Positions 49,563-59,614 of a stretch of DNA of 64,000 nt are shown in pieces (the first letter of the stretch is position 1; the number at the start of each line of letters is the position of its first letter). A program made the position numbers and the translations under genes. The stretch lies in NCBI GenBank assembly GCA_937995755.1, contig CALKJD010000034.1, positions 37,574-101,573 of the forward strand. Reading direction: 5' to 3'. The DNA comes from an uncultured Saprospiraceae bacterium. GTDB taxonomy: Bacteria; Bacteroidota; Bacteroidia; Chitinophagales; Saprospiraceae. The notes under the pieces are model-generated. The model made no database searches. It was not told where the DNA came from and saw only the letters and a list, made by a program, of their open reading frames with translations.

Positions 49563-52028
49563 ATGTCGATTCCTATTTCTAATCCAAAGTATGTCAATGT
49601 TTTACTGCCTCTAGCGGTACCCAAAAACTATACTTATGCGGTGCCATCTGGTATGCGTGGAGATATAGAATTTGGAAAGAGAGTAGAAGTTCCTCTACGT
49701 AATAGGGCTTACTCCGCTATAGTCATAGAGACTATGAATGAGGTAAATGTTACCTATAAAGCGAAGAATATAAGGGCAGTGATAGATAAAGAACCCATTA
49801 TCACTATGAAGCAATATGAGCTTTGGAAGTGGATGGCTAACTATTATTGCTGTACCGTAGGTGAAGTCATGATGGTAGCATTGCCCTCAGGTCTCAAATT
49901 GACATCGGAGACGAAGCTTATCATAAGTCCTGATTTTGATGACGATTACTCTGATCTTGATGAAATGGAATATCTGATTGCCGAGGCTATTTCGATACAG
50001 AACGAACTTACAATCGACCAAGTCAAAGACATTACGGATCGGAAAGTAGTATATCCATATATCCGTACATTATTAGATAGGCGAGTCTTGTTTATTAAGG
50101 AAGAGTTGCGAAGTAAATATAAGCCGAAGCAAATTAGTGTAGTCGCCTTGAGTGATTCTTATGAAGATACTGAGGCTTCGATGAATCTTGCTTTTGAGAG
50201 GATAGGTAAGACGGAGCAGCAGCATAAAGCATTGTTGGGTTACTATAAATTGTCTCGTCAACAAAGAGAAGTGCCTAAGGCTGCTCTCATGGAGCTGACA
50301 GGAGTAAGTAATGCAGTAATTAAAGGTCTTGAAAAGAAAGGCATTCTAGATATTTATAAGAAAGAGATTAGTCGACTGACTATAGCTAAAGTCAATGAAG
50401 AAGCGGTAATGCCACCTCTTAGTCCTCAGCAAATAGACGCTATAGCCACTATCAAAGAAGCTTGGGAAGAAAAGGAAACTTGTCTCATACACGGAATAAC
50501 AGGAAGTGGTAAGACAAGAGTCTATATGGAATTGATGCAAGAGTACCTTGATCAAGGTAAGCAAGTATTGTATTTATTGCCAGAGATTGCATTGACGAGC
50601 CAGATAGTCAATAGGCTAGAAGCAGCTTTTGGTGATAGGATCGTATTGTATCACAGTAGACTTAATCAACATGAGCGCGTAGAGATCTGGAACGCTGTAC
50701 TTCACGAGGCCAAGATACTCGTAGGTGCTAGGTCTAGTCTACTTTTGCCGTATAGAAATATTGGATTGATCATAGTTGACGAAGAGCATGATGGATCCTA
50801 CAAGCAACATGACCCAAGTCCTCGATATAATGCGAGAGATACATCTTCTGTAATTGCAAGTCAGTTTGGTGCTAAGGTATTGTTAGGGTCAGCTACTCCC
50901 AGTCTTGAGAGTTATTACAATGCTAAGTTGGGTAAGTATGGATTAGCAGAGTTGAGGCAGCGGCATAGTCAAGTAGCGTTACCAGAGATAGAGATAGTCG
51001 ACCTAAAGAATGCTTATAAGACTGGGCGAATGAAATCTTACTTCAGTCTTCAATTACGTAAATCGATTGATAAAGCATTAGCTGAGAAGGAACAAATCAT
51101 CATATTTCAGAATAGGAGAGGATATACACCAACACTCAATTGTGAGGTTTGTGGGTGGTCTGCACAATGTGCTAATTGTGATGTTGGGCTCACGTATCAC
51201 AAGTTTTTTCATGAGCTTAGATGCCATTACTGTGGATATCGAAGTAAAAAGCCAAAGTGCTGCCCTGATTGTGGTAATGATCAGTTGACAGATGCTGGAT
51301 TAGGGACTGAGAAGATTGAGGATATATTGATGGAGTTGTATCCTCAGGCGCGAGTCAAGAGGATGGATTTCGATACGGTAAGATCAAAGAATTCTCATGA
51401 GAAGATATTGATGGAATTCGGAGATAGAGAAATCGATATTTTAGTAGGTACTCAAATGATTACCAAAGGATTAGATTTTGATCATATAGCCGTAGTAGGC
51501 ATACTTAATGCTGATAAACTGCTGCAATTTCCAGATATCAGAGCCGGAGAAAGAGCCTTTCAGTTGATGACTCAAGTGGCAGGCCGTGCAGGACGTCGTG
51601 AGAAGCAAGGTAAGGTAGTGATCCAAACTTTCCAACCAGATCATCCTGTGATACGTGAGACTGTGATGGGAGCGTATAATCTTATGTTTAGAAGAGAAAT
51701 GGGTGAGCGTAAAGCGTTCCATTATCCACCGTACAATCGAATGATTACGGTATTGTTAAAGCATAAAAAGCCACAAACTGTAGATGAGGCAGCCTTAGCA
51801 TATGTCAATCTTGTGGGTTCAAAGCTAGGTACAAGAGTGATCGGTCCATCTCCTCCAGGGATAGCAAGGGTAAGAGGTCTGTATCTACAGCAATTGATTA
51901 TTAAGCTAGAGAAAGACCCTAAAGTTCTACATGCGGCTAAAGTATGGTTGCAAGAAGCAAAAGCTGTAGTGCAAGGGATGCCTGGGTTTAAGAGCGTTCG
52001 GATCAATATTGATGTAGACCCTTATTAG
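49563..52028 (+). CDS. priA: primosomal protein N' (PriA helicase)
   Basis: HGITGSGKTRVYMEL, DEEHDGSYKQHDPSPRYNARD, zinc-binding CEVCGWSAQCANCDVGL...CHYCGYRSKKPKCCPDCG. Confidence 0.96.
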   Translation: MSIPISNPKYVNVLLPLAVPKNYTYAVPSGMRGDIEFGKRVEVPLRNRAYSAIVIETMNEVNVTYKAKNIRAVIDKEPIITMKQYELWKWMANYYCCTVGEVMMVALPSGLKLTSETKLIISPDFDDDYSDLDEMEYLIAEAISIQNELTIDQVKDITDRKVVYPYIRTLLDRRVLFIKEELRSKYKPKQISVVALSDSYEDTEASMNLAFERIGKTEQQHKALLGYYKLSRQQREVPKAALMELTGVSNAVIKGLEKKGILDIYKKEISRLTIAKVNEEAVMPPLSPQQIDAIATIKEAWEEKETCLIHGITGSGKTRVYMELMQEYLDQGKQVLYLLPEIALTSQIVNRLEAAFGDRIVLYHSRLNQHERVEIWNAVLHEAKILVGARSSLLLPYRNIGLIIVDEEHDGSYKQHDPSPRYNARDTSSVIASQFGAKVLLGSATPSLESYYNAKLGKYGLAELRQRHSQVALPEIEIVDLKNAYKTGRMKSYFSLQLRKSIDKALAEKEQIIIFQNRRGYTPTLNCEVCGWSAQCANCDVGLTYHKFFHELRCHYCGYRSKKPKCCPDCGNDQLTDAGLGTEKIEDILMELYPQARVKRMDFDTVRSKNSHEKILMEFGDREIDILVGTQMITKGLDFDHIAVVGILNADKLLQFPDIRAGERAFQLMTQVAGRAGRREKQGKVVIQTFQPDHPVIRETVMGAYNLMFRREMGERKAFHYPPYNRMITVLLKHKKPQTVDEAALAYVNLVGSKLGTRVIGPSPPGIARVRGLYLQQLIIKLEKDPKVLHAAKVWLQEAKAVVQGMPGFKSVRINIDVDPY

Positions 52029-52131
52029 GGTGCCTGATGTTTATTTATTGCCTTTGGCCATTTTCGATTGTGCCAGATCGTCACTTATTCTTATGGAGAG
52101 AAGAACTGTAAGTAAAAGGATAGGGCAAAAA

Positions 52132-52163
52132 AAAATCCACAATCAAATGAATGATTGTGGACT
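52132..52163 (-). terminator. bidirectional terminator between priA and acpP
   Basis: TCCACAATC aaatgaat GATTGTGGA; long T-run on minus strand. Confidence 0.75.
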
Positions 52164-52214
52164 CTTTTAGCTTAAAGATCTACCTCCTGAGAAGTAGACT
52201 CGGTTATTCCGTTC

Positions 52215-52451
52215 TTAAGACTTTTGCGAAGTTAGGTACTCTACCGCCGCGCCTACAGTCTGAATATTTTCAGCTTGTTCGTCTGGAATAGATACATCAA
52301 ATTCTTTTTCGAATTCCATGATTAGCTCAACTGTATCTAGAGAATCAGCTCCTAGATCATTTGTGAAGCTTGCTTCGTTAGTTACTTCTGATTCATCAAC
52401 GCCAAGTTTATCAACGATGATTTGCTTAACCTTTTGTGCAATGTCTGACAT
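52215..52451 (-). CDS. acpP: acyl carrier protein
   Basis: [21 protein letters not shown] phosphopantetheine site. Confidence 0.97.
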   Translation of the reverse strand: MSDIAQKVKQIIVDKLGVDESEVTNEASFTNDLGADSLDTVELIMEFEKEFDVSIPDEQAENIQTVGAAVEYLTSQKS

Positions 52452-52888
52452 AGTAAAAATGTTTGTTATAATTTATGAATGCAAAATAATGCATAAGAAA
52501 ATTCCAATCCAAGGTTTTTAACCCTTTTTTAACAAGCGCGAATGTAGGCTAATATCGCAATATTTTGATAATCAACCCATTATAAAAATAATAATAATTG
52601 ATAGAATTGATGCTCCCAAACTTATTGTTGGGTCTGCCTATTGTTTTGATACAATCGTCGTATAAAATTTTATCAAATAATCATTTTCGAAACATAATTT
52701 CGCGTATTTATTAAACTCTGAGTTTATTTAATATCAATCCAAGGTAGAGACTTATTGTAATATGAAGAAATAAAGTTTAATGTCATTGTTGTGCTCGATA
52801 TCGTTACAGAAATTTAATTATTCATTAATAGTAACAAATCTATTTTTAAGCACAATTATTGTACTTTATACACTATCTTAGATTATGC

Positions 52889-52896
52889 TACATTTG
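52889..52896 (+). promoter_or_regulatory. -7 box TACATTTG for pyk
   Basis: exact TAnnTTTG 36 nt before the start. Confidence 0.45.
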
Positions 52897-52931
52897 CAAT
52901 CTTATTTCAAAAAAAGTAAACAGATATCACA

Positions 52932-54380
52932 TTGACTAATACACTCATCAAAGTAGTAGACTTACAAAAGACAAAGATAATCGCGACACTTGGTCCAGCA
53001 TCTAGTAGTAGAGAAAGATTACTAGAATTGGTTAAAGCTGGAGTAGATGTTTTTCGTCTCAATTTTTCTCACGGTAAACATGAGGATCATCAAGCGGTAA
53101 TAGAGAGGATTGTAGAAATCAATAAGACCTATAAGCAGCACGTAAGCATATTGGGAGATTTACAGGGCCCTAAATTGCGAGTAGGTGAGATAAAGGACAA
53201 TAGGCTGGAGATCAAACCTGGAGATATACTCACATTTACATCTCAGAAATGTGTAGGTACGATGAAGAAGATCTATATGAGCTATGAGCAGTTTCCTCAA
53301 GATGTCAAAGTAGGGGAGAAAGTATTGATCGATGACGGTAAGTTAGTATTGAAAGTAAATGCTACGGATGGTAAATCGCAGGTGAAGCTTGAGGTATTAT
53401 ACGGTGGGATTCTTTCGTCAAATAAAGGAGTGAATCTCCCTGATACAAAGATTTCTCAACCATCGCTTACGGAGAAGGATCTTATAGACCTCGAATTTAT
53501 GTTGACGCAGCCTATTAACTGGATTGCGCTGTCATTTGTCCGTAAAGGCAAAGATATTACCGACCTCAAAAAGAAGATTGCTGAAGCTGGCCATATGGCT
53601 AAAGTAATAGCCAAAGTAGAAAAGCCAGAAGCCATCGCCAACATAAAATCTATTATCAAGGCCACAGATGCAGTTATGGTAGCTAGAGGAGACCTGGGTG
53701 TAGAAGTACCAATGGAGAAGCTTCCAAGTATACAGAAGATGATTATCAAAAGATGTATACAGAAAGGAAAGCCAGTAATCGTAGCGACACAGATGATGGA
53801 GAGTATGATTACTAATCCAAGTCCAACACGAGCAGAAATTACGGATGTAGCTAATGCTGTGTTAGATGGTACTGATGCTGTGATGCTATCTGGAGAGACT
53901 TCAGTTGGTGCCCATCCTGTCAAAGTAGTGGAAGCGATGAATAAGATAATCTATGAGACAGAGAAGTCTTATGAGATACATGGAAAAAGGCCTAAGGCAT
54001 CAGAAGATAGCCCAACATATCTTTCTGACAAGATATGCTTGACGGCTTCTAAGCTTGCGGAGGAAATAGGCGCCAAAGGATTAATTGGAATTACAGTATC
54101 TGGATATACGGCTTTCAAAATGTCGAGTTTTAGACCTTCGTGTCCAATATTTATATTTTCACCGCAAGAAGAAATGCTAGCGACGCTTAATTTGCTCTGG
54201 GGAGTTAAATGCTTTCACTATGACAAGTTCTCTACGACAGACGAGACTATTGCTGATTTAGCGCAGATACTTAAGGAAAAGAAAAAAGTAAAGCAAGGAG
54301 ACATTGTTGTCAATACTGCAGCTATGCCGCTTCATAAGCGTTTCCGTACTAATATGCTGAAGATAACTATGGTGGATTAA
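52932..54380 (+). CDS. pyk: pyruvate kinase
   Basis: KIIATLGPASSSRERL, RLNFSHGKHEDH, VMVARGDLGVEVP; TTG start. Confidence 0.96.
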   Translation: MTNTLIKVVDLQKTKIIATLGPASSSRERLLELVKAGVDVFRLNFSHGKHEDHQAVIERIVEINKTYKQHVSILGDLQGPKLRVGEIKDNRLEIKPGDILTFTSQKCVGTMKKIYMSYEQFPQDVKVGEKVLIDDGKLVLKVNATDGKSQVKLEVLYGGILSSNKGVNLPDTKISQPSLTEKDLIDLEFMLTQPINWIALSFVRKGKDITDLKKKIAEAGHMAKVIAKVEKPEAIANIKSIIKATDAVMVARGDLGVEVPMEKLPSIQKMIIKRCIQKGKPVIVATQMMESMITNPSPTRAEITDVANAVLDGTDAVMLSGETSVGAHPVKVVEAMNKIIYETEKSYEIHGKRPKASEDSPTYLSDKICLTASKLAEEIGAKGLIGITVSGYTAFKMSSFRPSCPIFIFSPQEEMLATLNLLWGVKCFHYDKFSTTDETIADLAQILKEKKKVKQGDIVVNTAAMPLHKRFRTNMLKITMVD

Positions 54381-54545
54381 AGCTTTTTTTTTCAAAGAAA
54401 AAAAACGCTGACAGCGGAGTCAGGCAGTGTTTTCAAAAGGAAAACACGTTGACACTGCCATTAAAAGAGCTTTTTTTTCAAAGAAAAAAAACGCTGACAG
54501 CGGAGTCAGGCAGTGTTTTCAAAAGGAAAACACGTTGACACTGTC
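54378..54545. repeat. two-copy compound hairpin repeat (87 bp period)
   Basis: agcttttttttcaaagaaaaaaaacgctgacagcggagtcaggcagtgttttcaaaaggaaaacacgttgacactg at 54381 and 54468. Confidence 0.92.
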
Positions 54546-54793
54546 TTTTTTTACAGAAAAAAATAGGTTTAATAAGCGTGTAACGGACAGGATTTTTTGT
54601 GAAGGGACTGCGTCTATTGTCCTTGCTGCTTCAGTAGGGAGTAGAAAAAGGTTATGAAGTTAGATAACTTCCAATGCGTATCTCAAACTTTAAGTTGCTG
54701 TTTGCTAGAGGAATCTATTTCGCCCTTCATCCGTTAATACTGTACGAGGTAATACCGTATCTTTACCTTATATCATATAACTATTAGTACTAG

Positions 54794-56284
54794 ATGAAGA
54801 TTTACCACTTAGTTTTTACATGCCTATTATCATTCTCTTTGACTGCACAAGACAATGTGGACAATGGATGGACAGAGGAAAAGGTCACTTTAGAGCAATC
54901 ATTTATGGATGCTAATATCCAGATTATGATAGGTAAGTATGATGAAGCGATCAAAATACTTAAGGAAATATATAAGCAGGATAGTAGTAATCCAGGGCTC
55001 AACTTCCAGATGGCTCAGGTCTATGGTTCATTAAATGATCTTCCTTCGGCGATAAAGCATGCCAAGAAAGCGTTAAGTGAATCGCCTGATAATGAATTTT
55101 ATAATCTCTTGCTTGGCAATCTGTATGTAGAATCTAATCAGATGGGGGAAGCGGTACAAGTATTGGATAAATTGATCGTATTGCAGCCAGAAAAAACTGA
55201 GTATTATGATATGTTGGCTAGAGCTCATCTTCGTACTGGAGATTACAATAAAGCAATAGCCACTTTTGATCAGTTAGAAACTCAACTTGGATTTAGTGAA
55301 GATCTAGCATTGCGAAAAGTGGATATTTTAGATGAAAATGGTAAGTCGGAAGAGGTAATCAAAGTGCTTCAAAGATTGGTGTCTGTATATCCTGAAACGA
55401 TGAGATATAGATATAACCTAGCCTCGTACCATAAGAATCAAGGGAATGATAAGGATGCTTTGAAGGTCTATAAAGAAATACTGGAATTAGAACCAGAAGA
55501 TCCTACAGCAAATCTAGCCATGCTAGACAATCCTGATAATCCAAAAGATGAAAAGGGGTACCTCAGTGCTTTGCAACCATTAATCGAAAGTGATAAGATT
55601 CCATTAGACAAAAAGATACTAGAGATGATACCCTATCTAGAAAGATTGGGTTCAGAGCCAGAGCTTGGTGGTCCATTGCTCAAGATAGGCAAGACATTAG
55701 TACAGTTGCATCCTAATGAAGCAAAGGTTCGTGCGATGTATGCTGACATCTTTAATGGATTGGGCAATACGGATAAGGCGATAGAGCAATATGAAAAGAC
55801 TATTGAGCTCAACGATAATGTGTATACAGTATGGGAGCAGCTAATCATGGCTTACGACCAGAAAGGTGATTATACTGCTATGGCTACAAGGGCGGAAGAT
55901 GCTATGGATCTATATCCTAATAAGGCGTCGGCTTATTATCTATACGCAAGTGCAAAGATATCGTCAGGTGAATTGGAAGAGGCGGCAGATTACCTCCAAG
56001 ATGCTGAGATGATAGCAGGTAAAGATTTATATCATAAAGCTAACGTCGAAAATCAAAAAGCTAGACTTGCTATGAAGCAAAAAAGATTTGATGATGCCGC
56101 TAAACATTTATCTATATCTTCTGAATGGTCAATGGGCCAAGATCCACAATCTGTTGAGTTGCTTGGTGATTTAGCTTCGTTGAAAGGTGACAAAACAAAA
56201 GCTATTGATTATTGGAAGAAAGCAGAAAAGCTCGGATCTCTTAATCCAAAGTTATCAGCGAAAATTACTCGAGGGTCTTTATAG
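54794..56284 (+). CDS. TPR-repeat protein
   Basis: signal peptide and multiple TPR motifs. Confidence 0.85.
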   Translation: MKIYHLVFTCLLSFSLTAQDNVDNGWTEEKVTLEQSFMDANIQIMIGKYDEAIKILKEIYKQDSSNPGLNFQMAQVYGSLNDLPSAIKHAKKALSESPDNEFYNLLLGNLYVESNQMGEAVQVLDKLIVLQPEKTEYYDMLARAHLRTGDYNKAIATFDQLETQLGFSEDLALRKVDILDENGKSEEVIKVLQRLVSVYPETMRYRYNLASYHKNQGNDKDALKVYKEILELEPEDPTANLAMLDNPDNPKDEKGYLSALQPLIESDKIPLDKKILEMIPYLERLGSEPELGGPLLKIGKTLVQLHPNEAKVRAMYADIFNGLGNTDKAIEQYEKTIELNDNVYTVWEQLIMAYDQKGDYTAMATRAEDAMDLYPNKASAYYLYASAKISSGELEEAADYLQDAEMIAGKDLYHKANVENQKARLAMKQKRFDDAAKHLSISSEWSMGQDPQSVELLGDLASLKGDKTKAIDYWKKAEKLGSLNPKLSAKITRGSL

Positions 56285-56325
56285 GACATTCATTTTTTTA
56301 GAAGATTTCTGAATAGCATATCTAC

Positions 56326-57087
56326 ATGAAACATATTTTATTCTTCATTTTATTAGGAAGTATATTACTGCTAAGTGCCTGTAAGACGAAGAAAGTAGTC
56401 ATGTCAGGACCTGCGCCTATTTATAGTGATGGAGAAATAGTACAAGCTTTAGAAGATAGAAATGTCAGCTGGGAATGGTTGATTTCTAAAGCGGGTATCA
56501 ATATAGATTCTCCATCTGAAAAAGTGGGAGGTACTATGTATCTCCGTATGAAACGTGATAGCGTGATATGGGTGATGGTAAAAAAGTTTGGAGTAGAGGC
56601 TGTCAGAGCTCAAATCACACCTGATTCTTTTCAGATTGTATATCGATTAGACAGGTCATATGACGAAGGTCGAATTGAAGATTTAATGAATCACTATAAG
56701 TTGGATTTGGCATTTGAAGATATGCAGCAGATGATGTTTGGTAATGTTATGCTGCCAGATAGCGCTCATACTAAAGTGAAACAGTCAGAGAAAGAGCATC
56801 TCGTAAGTGGAGTGAGTGGAGATCTCAAATTAATGTATAGCTTAGATCCTTATCAATTACTGCTTCAGAGTATACTTATCAATGATAGTAAGAATAGAGA
56901 TGTCAATATTGAATATCTAGATTATAGGGATACGGAGGATTTTGGTGCTATTCCCTTCGAGCGGAGATATAGATTGCCGTATAGTGAAACGGAAACTGCT
57001 TCTCTTCAATTAGAATTCAAAGATTTTGAGATCAATGCACCTAGAGCTATTAAATTTTCTATTCCTTCGCATTATGAAAAGTTGTAA
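56326..57087 (+). CDS. DUF4292-type lipoprotein
   Basis: LLLSACKTKK lipobox; order TPR-DUF4292-M23 typical of Bacteroidota. Confidence 0.8.
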   Translation: MKHILFFILLGSILLLSACKTKKVVMSGPAPIYSDGEIVQALEDRNVSWEWLISKAGINIDSPSEKVGGTMYLRMKRDSVIWVMVKKFGVEAVRAQITPDSFQIVYRLDRSYDEGRIEDLMNHYKLDLAFEDMQQMMFGNVMLPDSAHTKVKQSEKEHLVSGVSGDLKLMYSLDPYQLLLQSILINDSKNRDVNIEYLDYRDTEDFGAIPFERRYRLPYSETETASLQLEFKDFEINAPRAIKFSIPSHYEKL

Positions 57088-58210
57088 TTTTTTACTGCTG
57101 TTAGTATGGTGTACGATGTCGATTGCTCTCTCTGCACAAGATAGAGATCAGCTAGAATTAGAGCGTATGCAAGTGATAGAGTCCATAGAAGCTACGGATG
57201 ATCTGATAGCTAATAGTGAGTCGGATAGACAAAAAGGGATCGCTACATTAGTTGCTCTTCGTGGTCAGATTAGTCAAAGGAATGCTTTACTGAATAACAT
57301 AAAGCAATCAATCTCTGCAGCCGAACTGGAAATAGAATACAATCTTACTACACTTGATAGTCTAAATACTAAAGTGGCAAGTATCGAAGATCAATATGCC
57401 TTATTACTTCGGTCCAAGTATGTACGACGTCTGACTGGGAGTAAGTGGATTACAATATTTTCAGCTAGTAATATCAACGAAGCTTTTTTGAGATGGAATT
57501 ATTATCGACAGTTTGATGCGTATCGACAATCCAAAATAGCAGAGCTAGAAACTATACAAGAAGTGATAGCAAGAAAGAATGACGAGATTAAAAAATATGC
57601 TTTAGAAAACTCTGCATTAATCCAAGAGCAGTTGCGCCAAAATAGTGAATTGCAAAGAAGGATTGAGCAGCAAAACGAATTACTTAAGGATCTGCAAAAG
57701 GATAAAGCTATACTCCAAAGTCAACTTTCTGTGATCAAAGAAGCTCGTGAATCGCTCAATCAAGCTATAGAGTCGAGAGTCTTAGGCGAACTATCTGGAG
57801 CAAATATAGGTTCTGATAATAGTGTGTCTGATGAAACTAATCCAGAAATCGTAAAAGGCGAAGTAATCTTGCCTATTACAAATGGGTATGTAGTAGATTT
57901 TTCTATTGGAGATGAGGATAGAATTAAAACCTTATCAATCTCCGCTGCCAAGGGCAGTAGTGTTATATCTATTGCGCCTGGAAGAGTCGTAAGTATCAAA
58001 TCGGTAAATGGTTATGGAAAGATGATTATCTTACAACATGGCCAATATTACAGCATCTATGCAAATCTCAATACTGTAGATGTGAAGGTGGGAAATACTG
58101 TAGAAAAAAGCGATAGAATTGGAACTGTAGATACGAGTGTAGATAATCTTCATTTTGAATTTTGGAAAGACAAAGTGAGATTAGATGCTAAGGCGTGGTT
58201 AGATAAGTAG
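57074..58210 (+). CDS. murein hydrolase activator EnvC-like, M23 domain with coiled coil
   Basis: coiled-coil region and C-terminal GYVVDFSIGDEDRIKTLSISAAKGSSVISIAPGRVVSIKSVNGYGKMIILQHGQYYSIYANL; start trimmed to 57074. Confidence 0.85.
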   Translation: MKSCNFLLLLVWCTMSIALSAQDRDQLELERMQVIESIEATDDLIANSESDRQKGIATLVALRGQISQRNALLNNIKQSISAAELEIEYNLTTLDSLNTKVASIEDQYALLLRSKYVRRLTGSKWITIFSASNINEAFLRWNYYRQFDAYRQSKIAELETIQEVIARKNDEIKKYALENSALIQEQLRQNSELQRRIEQQNELLKDLQKDKAILQSQLSVIKEARESLNQAIESRVLGELSGANIGSDNSVSDETNPEIVKGEVILPITNGYVVDFSIGDEDRIKTLSISAAKGSSVISIAPGRVVSIKSVNGYGKMIILQHGQYYSIYANLNTVDVKVGNTVEKSDRIGTVDTSVDNLHFEFWKDKVRLDAKAWLDK

Positions 58211-58244
58211 GGAAGTTATTTTTATAAAATAAGGAACAAGAATT

Positions 58245-59459
58245 ATGAGTGATAATTGGCAAATAGGGAAAGAGAAAGTAAAAGGTCTCAGAAAAGAAAC
58301 TGAATACGCTGTGTTGGTTGGTGTTATCACTAAGCAATACACTGAAGAGCAGGCAAAAGAACATCTTGATGAGTTGGAGTTTTTGGCAAAGACTGCAGGA
58401 GCAGAAATCAAGAAACGTGTGACTCAGAAGTTGCAGCATCCTGATGTACGTACTTTCGTCGGTAAAGGTAAGCTGCAAGAAATTGCGGAATACATTGAAC
58501 GCAATGAAGATATTTCGCTGGTTATATTTGACGATGATCTTACTGGAAAGCAAGCTAGTATACTAGAGGAAGAACTCAAAGTAAAAATCGTAGATCGGAG
58601 TACATTAATACTCGATATATTTGCTAGTAGAGCGCAGACTGCGCAGGCAAAAACGCAAGTAGAATTGGCACAGACGCAGTATATGCTACCTAGGTTGAGA
58701 GGTCTATGGGATCACTTAGAAAGACAGAAAGGTGGTATTGGTATGAGAGGGCCAGGAGAGATGGAGATAGAGACGGATAGACGTATCGTAAGAGATAAAA
58801 TATCTAAACTCAAAAAGCAACTTGAAAAGATAGATCAGCAGAATTCTACTCAGCGAAAAAATCGTGGAGCTCTTATCAGAGTCGCGCTTGTAGGATATAC
58901 TAATGCGGGTAAGTCTACTTTGATGAATCGACTTAGTAAGTCGGAAGTATTCGCGGAGAATAAGTTATTTGCAACTTTGGACACTACGGTCAGGAAAGTA
59001 GTGTTTGGGACGATGCCATTCTTGCTTTCTGATACGGTTGGATTTATAAGGAAATTGCCTCACCACTTGATAGAGAGTTTTAAATCTACATTGGATGAAG
59101 TAAGAGAAAGTGATATATTAGTACATGTAGTCGATATCGCTCATCCTCAGTTTGAAGATCACTTGAAAACGGTAAGAATGACCTTGCAAGAACTCGGTGT
59201 GACGGATAAACCAACACTCTTAGTTTTTAATAAAATAGATCTTTATAAAGAGAAGTATTTTGATGACTTTCTAGATGATGAAGTAAAGTCGGAAATCATA
59301 ACTGAATTAAAATCTAATCTTAAAAACAATTATGACGATGATAATATTTTCATCTCAGCAGTTACTAAAGAGAACGTAGATGAACTCCGAGCTAAGTTGA
59401 CGGAGATGATAGATTTGGAGTACAATAAAGTATATCCATACAAAACTAAAACATGGTAA
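58245..59459 (+). CDS. hflX: ribosome-associated GTPase HflX
   Basis: GIGMRGPGEMEIETDRRIV, GYTNAGKSTLMNRLSKSEV, FATLDTTVRKV, SDTVGFIRKLPHHLIESFKSTLDEV. Confidence 0.96.
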   Translation: MSDNWQIGKEKVKGLRKETEYAVLVGVITKQYTEEQAKEHLDELEFLAKTAGAEIKKRVTQKLQHPDVRTFVGKGKLQEIAEYIERNEDISLVIFDDDLTGKQASILEEELKVKIVDRSTLILDIFASRAQTAQAKTQVELAQTQYMLPRLRGLWDHLERQKGGIGMRGPGEMEIETDRRIVRDKISKLKKQLEKIDQQNSTQRKNRGALIRVALVGYTNAGKSTLMNRLSKSEVFAENKLFATLDTTVRKVVFGTMPFLLSDTVGFIRKLPHHLIESFKSTLDEVRESDILVHVVDIAHPQFEDHLKTVRMTLQELGVTDKPTLLVFNKIDLYKEKYFDDFLDDEVKSEIITELKSNLKNNYDDDNIFISAVTKENVDELRAKLTEMIDLEYNKVYPYKTKTW

Positions 59460-59549
59460 TTTCCGGCTTTTCGAAGAAAAACGGAAATAACGAAACACGA
59501 CAATTCCGTGTTTCGAAAAAGTAGATTTCCGGCTTTTCGAAGAAAAACG
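59456..59549. repeat. two-copy compound hairpin repeat (66 bp period)
   Basis: atttccggcttttcgaagaaaaacggaaat at 59459 and 59525; CGAAACACG acaattc CGTGTTTCG between. Confidence 0.9.
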
Positions 59550-59614
59550 GAAATATCAAAATAGAGTAAGTGTTGTCAAAATTTAAGTAGCAAATTTTTA
59601 AAACTATATCAAAG

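Noticed and set aside
52451-52931. 480 bp upstream of pyk with a CCCAA/TTGGG hairpin near 52614
   Set aside because: Single weak stem in AT-rich DNA, not more than expected by chance
54427-54657. ORF 76 aa after pyk
   Set aside because: Read through hairpin repeat; no protein family resemblance
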